A program made the position numbers and the translations under genes. Positions 41,586 through 41,607 of a DNA stretch of 41,607 nt are shown here, one piece after another. The stretch covers positions 1-41,607 of the forward strand of contig JAAWNI010000002.1 of assembly GCA_022798855.1 (NCBI GenBank). Direction: 5' to 3'. The notes below the pieces were generated by a model, which ran no database searches, was not told the DNA's origin, and saw only the letters and a list, made by a program, of their open reading frames with translations. Each line of letters opens with the position of its first letter. The stretch's first letter is position 1. The DNA is from Lawsonibacter sp. Lineage in GTDB: Bacteria > Bacillota > Clostridia > Oscillospirales > Oscillospiraceae.

Positions 41586-41607
41586 GTAGGGGCGGCCTGT
41601 GGCCGCC
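41586..41607. repeat. R1 palindrome cut by the window end
   Basis: GTAGGGGCGG followed by CCTGTGGCCGCC begins a self-complementary R1 end. It lies upstream of the purH start and is incomplete here. Confidence 0.5.

Overview
The window looks like part of a chromosome from a GC-rich, low-oxygen Clostridia member, most likely of the Oscillospiraceae (Flavonifractor/Pseudoflavonifractor type). This is inferred from the gene content, strong AGGAGG-type ribosome binding sites, an AICAR transformylase without its cyclohydrolase domain, and a thioredoxin reductase that looks pyridine-nucleotide independent. No rRNA, tRNA, CRISPR array, phage gene or transposase was seen.

Layout. 1-16.4 kb is housekeeping: a class A penicillin-binding protein; an ACT-domain regulator, homoserine dehydrogenase and aspartokinase (aspartate pathway); divergent trmN6 and rsmI RNA methyltransferases; murC; a membrane PAS-GGDEF diguanylate cyclase; a convergent trxB-trxA pair; a YdeI-family gene; glnS; and a metallophosphatase. 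16.7-22.9 kb is an F-type ATP synthase operon, atpB-E-F-[delta/alpha]-G-D-C. It has no free delta gene; instead the delta C-terminal domain is fused to the N-terminus of a full-length alpha subunit. A strong terminator, a 130-bp palindromic element and an XRE regulator separate it from the next block.

23.8-38.5 kb is one long plus-strand cluster behind a perfect TTGACA-N17-TATAAT promoter. It encodes YceG, a TelA-family protein, four TerD/TerA-superfamily proteins, a Ca2+-type P-ATPase, a rhomboid protease, and a set of metabolite enzymes: a phosphoribosyltransferase with TRSP domain, a StiP-type second phosphoribosyltransferase with a PELOTA domain, a HAD phosphatase and a CitE-like C-C lyase. 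It ends in a trypsin-like protease whose N-terminus carries a YceG-like motif. This matches the known tellurite/stress (Ter) system joined to a predicted nucleoside-like metabolite pathway. Its product is unknown, which makes it the most interesting functional block here.

38.5-41.6 kb (minus strand) holds a truncated DUF554 membrane gene, purD, an unannotated 55-residue membrane peptide gene, and a stand-alone AICAR transformylase.

Three kinds of small repeat lie between the genes: a TGTAGGGGCGG palindrome doublet, a roughly 100-bp AGCATGGCGGAAAAAGA element, and a 130-bp element that carries a palindrome doublet inside longer terminal inverted repeats. Several supply stop codons or terminators to the genes they border.
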